From contig CALGZA010000065.1 in assembly GCA_937934595.1 (NCBI GenBank), forward strand, positions 1-33,887: a DNA stretch of 33,887 nt, in the 5' to 3' direction. The DNA is from an uncultured Verrucomicrobiales bacterium. Lineage in GTDB: Bacteria; Verrucomicrobiota; Verrucomicrobiia; Verrucomicrobiales; Akkermansiaceae. Position numbers and translations under genes: made by a program. A model generated the notes under the pieces. That model worked only from the letters and a program-made list of their open reading frames with translations. It did no database searches and was not told where the DNA came from. Below are positions 32,243 through 33,887 of this stretch, piece after piece (within the stretch, counting starts at the first letter, position 1; each line of letters opens with the position of its first letter).

Positions 32243-33130
32243 TTAAGGTGTGGTTTTTGATATTTTGTCTAGTATGCCGTTGATGAATTTAGAAGAGTCT
32301 GATGAGGCGAATTTTTGAGATATTTCTATGGCTTCGTTGATGGCGACTGGGGATGGGATTTGGTCATCCAGCATTATTTCTGCGGTGCCTAGTCTGAGGA
32401 TAGCTCTATCGACTGGGTTGATTCTTTCTGGGCTGTAGTTGTCTACGACGGAGTGGATCATTGAATCGATTTTAGATTTGTTTGCAGTGACTAGAGTTAC
32501 TTTTTGGTCAACTGATGCTCTCATGGAGAGCATTTTTTCAGCTGTAGTAACTAGGTGTGCGACGTCGCCGTGAGTGGGGAAGAGTGTGGGGTTTTGGACC
32601 ATTTTGATGCGGTCTGAAACTCTTTTTAGAGCGTTGATGCTGGCGTTAACGGATTCAGCGTATTGTTTTAGGTGTGGGTAGTCTGCTAATTGTATTTCCC
32701 ATGTTTTACGTTGATCGCTGAGTGTGTTGTTGAGAGTGAATATGTTTTGAAGTATGTCTGCGAGGTCGGTCTGGATGTCTTCACTTTGGGGGTTATAGAA
32801 GCGAGTCATGCTATCGATGAGAGCTTGCCATTTGTTTTCACTTTTGATGATGGCGGTGAGAGCTCGATTGAGTTTTTTAGCGTCTGGGTCAGCGGTGATT
32901 ATTGATTCTAATTCGGGTGCTTTTTCGATGAGTTTAGCGTATCTGTTTAGTCTGCCTTGGTTAAGGTGGAGTACGGATTTAACGGATGCTTTAGTGAGCT
33001 TGTTAAAATCTGATTCTAGGAGTAGTTCCCAGAAAGCGTCTGAGGCTTCGTCAGCGGGTGCTCCTTCTTCGAGGTCATGACAGTATAAAAACTGAATGGT
33101 TGCTTCTCTTATTTCCCTGCGTTTAGACAT
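32243..33130 (-). CDS. nusB: Transcription antitermination factor NusB, enlarged form
   Basis: NusB with NusE binds boxA RNA to support antitermination, especially of rRNA operons. The N-terminus RREIREATIQFLYCHDLE (4-21) and the C-terminus INPVDRAILRLGTAEIMLDD (237-256), PSPVAINEAIEISQKF and SSKFINGILDKI are clearly NusB. The total of 295 residues is about twice the usual 140, because about 150 mostly helical residues (roughly 40-210) lie between the first helices and the C-terminal domain. It follows ribH by 5 bases, the widespread ribH-nusB pairing. The insertion has no motif I know. Confidence 0.92.
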   Translation of the reverse strand: MSKRREIREATIQFLYCHDLEEGAPADEASDAFWELLLESDFNKLTKASVKSVLHLNQGRLNRYAKLIEKAPELESIITADPDAKKLNRALTAIIKSENKWQALIDSMTRFYNPQSEDIQTDLADILQNIFTLNNTLSDQRKTWEIQLADYPHLKQYAESVNASINALKRVSDRIKMVQNPTLFPTHGDVAHLVTTAEKMLSMRASVDQKVTLVTANKSKIDSMIHSVVDNYSPERINPVDRAILRLGTAEIMLDDQIPSPVAINEAIEISQKFASSDSSKFINGILDKISKTTP

Positions 33131-33135
33131 GGTGA

Positions 33136-33648
33136 TTATTTATTGAACGTGACGTTTTTTTTGCCATTGAGAGGGTTCATGGTCTGAACGAGCTCTAGCA
33201 TGGTGTGAGCTGATCTGGCTGCTTCTTTTCCACGGTTGAGATTAGCGGACATGCACCTGGCGTAGGCTTGTTTTTCGTCTTCAACGAGGAGGACTTCGTG
33301 GATGACGGGTGTTTTGTGCCTGACAGCTATTTCTTGGAGAGTATGAGTTACTGTTTCTGCAACCATGCTGGCGTGTTTGGTTTGACCTTGAATGATGACA
33401 CCTAGTGCTATGACTGCGTCTGGTGGGGTGTCACTTTGAAGAAGAATCTCGCAGGTGACTGGGATCTCGAACGCGCCTGGGACTCTTGCTACATCGATTT
33501 GAGTATTAGGAAGTGTGATGGCGAGTTCGTCTTTTGCATTTTGGACGAGGGCGTCAGTGAATGTCTCATTATAAATGGATGCAACTATGGCGATGTGTGC
33601 TCTTTGGGATGGAGCGGTGCGTGGTCTTGCTGGTAGTGCTGTTGACAT
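33136..33648 (-). CDS. ribH: 6,7-dimethyl-8-ribityllumazine synthase
   Basis: Makes lumazine, the direct precursor of riboflavin, from ribityl-aminouracil and butanone-phosphate. The 170 residues contain the substrate-binding VASIYNETFTDALVQNAK (about 23-40), PGAFEIPV, and GVIIQGQTKHASMVAETVT with the catalytic His of the family. The later block is VIHEVLLVEDEKQAYARC, where many enzymes have VxFGVLTxxxxEQA, so it is a diverged branch. NRGKEAARSAHTMLEL closes the fold. It leads a tight minus-strand run with nusB. Confidence 0.93.
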   Translation of the reverse strand: MSTALPARPRTAPSQRAHIAIVASIYNETFTDALVQNAKDELAITLPNTQIDVARVPGAFEIPVTCEILLQSDTPPDAVIALGVIIQGQTKHASMVAETVTHTLQEIAVRHKTPVIHEVLLVEDEKQAYARCMSANLNRGKEAARSAHTMLELVQTMNPLNGKKNVTFNK

Positions 33649-33692
33649 TCGATGTGTATGTGTGGAAATGGATGAAAAGTCAATACGGCATA

Positions 33693-33704
33693 GGTTTATA
33701 AACC
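33693..33704. promoter_or_regulatory. 12-base perfect palindrome upstream of ribH
   Basis: GGTTTATAAACC is a perfect palindrome lying 45 bases before the ribH start and directly beside the terminator hairpin. It could be an operator site or chance. On the minus strand a TTGACT (-35-like) lies between it and ribH with CATACA 17 bases on, a weak promoter candidate. Confidence 0.3.
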
Positions 33705-33707
33705 AAA

Positions 33708-33738
33708 AAAAGAGAGTAGATTAAATCTACTCTCTTTT
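33708..33738. terminator. Terminator between terpenoid-cyclase-like gene and ribH
   Basis: A perfect 14-base-pair stem AAAAGAGAGTAGAT / ATCTACTCTCTTTT with loop TAA. The A-rich arm and T-rich arm allow it to work in both directions: the minus strand reads T-rich after the stem, as needed for the gene ending at 33763. This separates the cyclase-like gene from the ribH operon. Confidence 0.9.
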
Positions 33739-33762
33739 GTGATGTAATAGTGTGCTGTGTGA

Positions 33763-33887
33763 TTACTCAGAACTAGGAAGGAATCTGTAGTAAACTTCCA
33801 TCATGAGTGTAGCAAGACAAGTAGCGTAGTGCTTTGAGCTCATTTGGTGACCGCCGCCGACTGGGAGTGGCCATGATCCGTCTTTGT
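33763..33887 (-). CDS. C-terminus of a terpenoid-cyclase-like protein (partial)
   Basis: The last 40 codons of a gene that continues past the right edge. Translated, they read KDGSWPLPVGGG and then HYATCLATLMMEVYYRFLPS, ending SE. DGSW followed by a helix with TCLATLMMEVYYRFLP is the usual end of squalene-hopene-cyclase/prenyltransferase alpha/alpha-barrel repeats in PVC proteins. Function cannot be judged from this fragment: it could be a hopanoid cyclase or one of the many related proteins of unknown activity. Its stop is followed by the terminator at 33708-33738. Confidence 0.7.
   Translation of the reverse strand, partial: KDGSWPLPVGGGHQMSSKHYATCLATLMMEVYYRFLPSSE

Overview
The window looks like an ordinary housekeeping stretch of a chromosome from the Verrucomicrobiota or a close PVC-superphylum relative. 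The best taxonomic clues are two PVC-type cytochrome modules. One is a PSCyt1-DUF1549-LamG-DUF1553 lipoprotein next to a Tat-exported DUF1501 protein; the other is a cytochrome c-PA14 protein next to a soluble-dehydrogenase-like beta-propeller. Supporting clues are a one-domain HTH protein behind yidC, a terpenoid-cyclase-like C-terminus at the right edge, and LPS genes (kdsA, lptA/C-like, lptB) that indicate a Gram-negative envelope. I see no tRNA or rRNA gene, CRISPR array, insertion sequence, phage gene or defence locus.

Layout: 62-1867 (-) aspS. 2112-6919 (+) the DUF1549/DUF1553 and DUF1501 pair. 6987-9001 (-) a mini-RNase III-like protein, an RbsD/FucU-like lipoprotein, moaE and a LysM lipoprotein with a lysine-rich repeat. 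9251-12493 (+) rpmH, rnpA, yidD, yidC and an HTH protein. 12482-12633 (-) a short frameshifted coding remnant. 12732-15721 (-) a beta-propeller dehydrogenase-like gene coupled to a cytochrome c-PA14 gene. 15902-17718 (+) an ECF sigma factor, its probable anti-sigma factor and a secreted protein. 17737-20229 (-) nadB and panC. 20387-20989 (+) an OmpH/Skp-like chaperone with a strong terminator. 21444-21986 (+) a DUF3592 membrane protein in DNA of atypical composition. 22153-26075 (-) hpf, lptB, an lptC-lptA-like fusion, kdsA and a DUF1844 gene. 26199-28841 (+) zwf and opcA. 29049-33648 (-) a MidA-like methyltransferase, an Aas-like acyl-ligase, an enlarged nusB and ribH. 33763-33887 (-) the end of a terpenoid-cyclase-like gene.

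How genes work together: kdsA makes Kdo-8-phosphate for the LPS core while the lptC/A-like protein and LptB belong to the LPS export bridge. zwf and OpcA form the entry to the oxidative pentose phosphate pathway. YidC and YidD act in membrane insertion. The sigma/anti-sigma pair probably responds to an envelope signal and lies divergent to a cytochrome module it may control.

Nothing here is a clear new multi-gene system. The most unusual signals are the strong G+T richness of the + strand regardless of gene direction, one gene that breaks this pattern, the near absence of Shine-Dalgarno sequences, an LptC-LptA-like fusion with an internal signal-peptide-like segment, a NusB with about 150 extra residues, and an Aas-like ligase whose acyltransferase half looks catalytically dead. 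All identifications are from reading the sequence; no database search was run.
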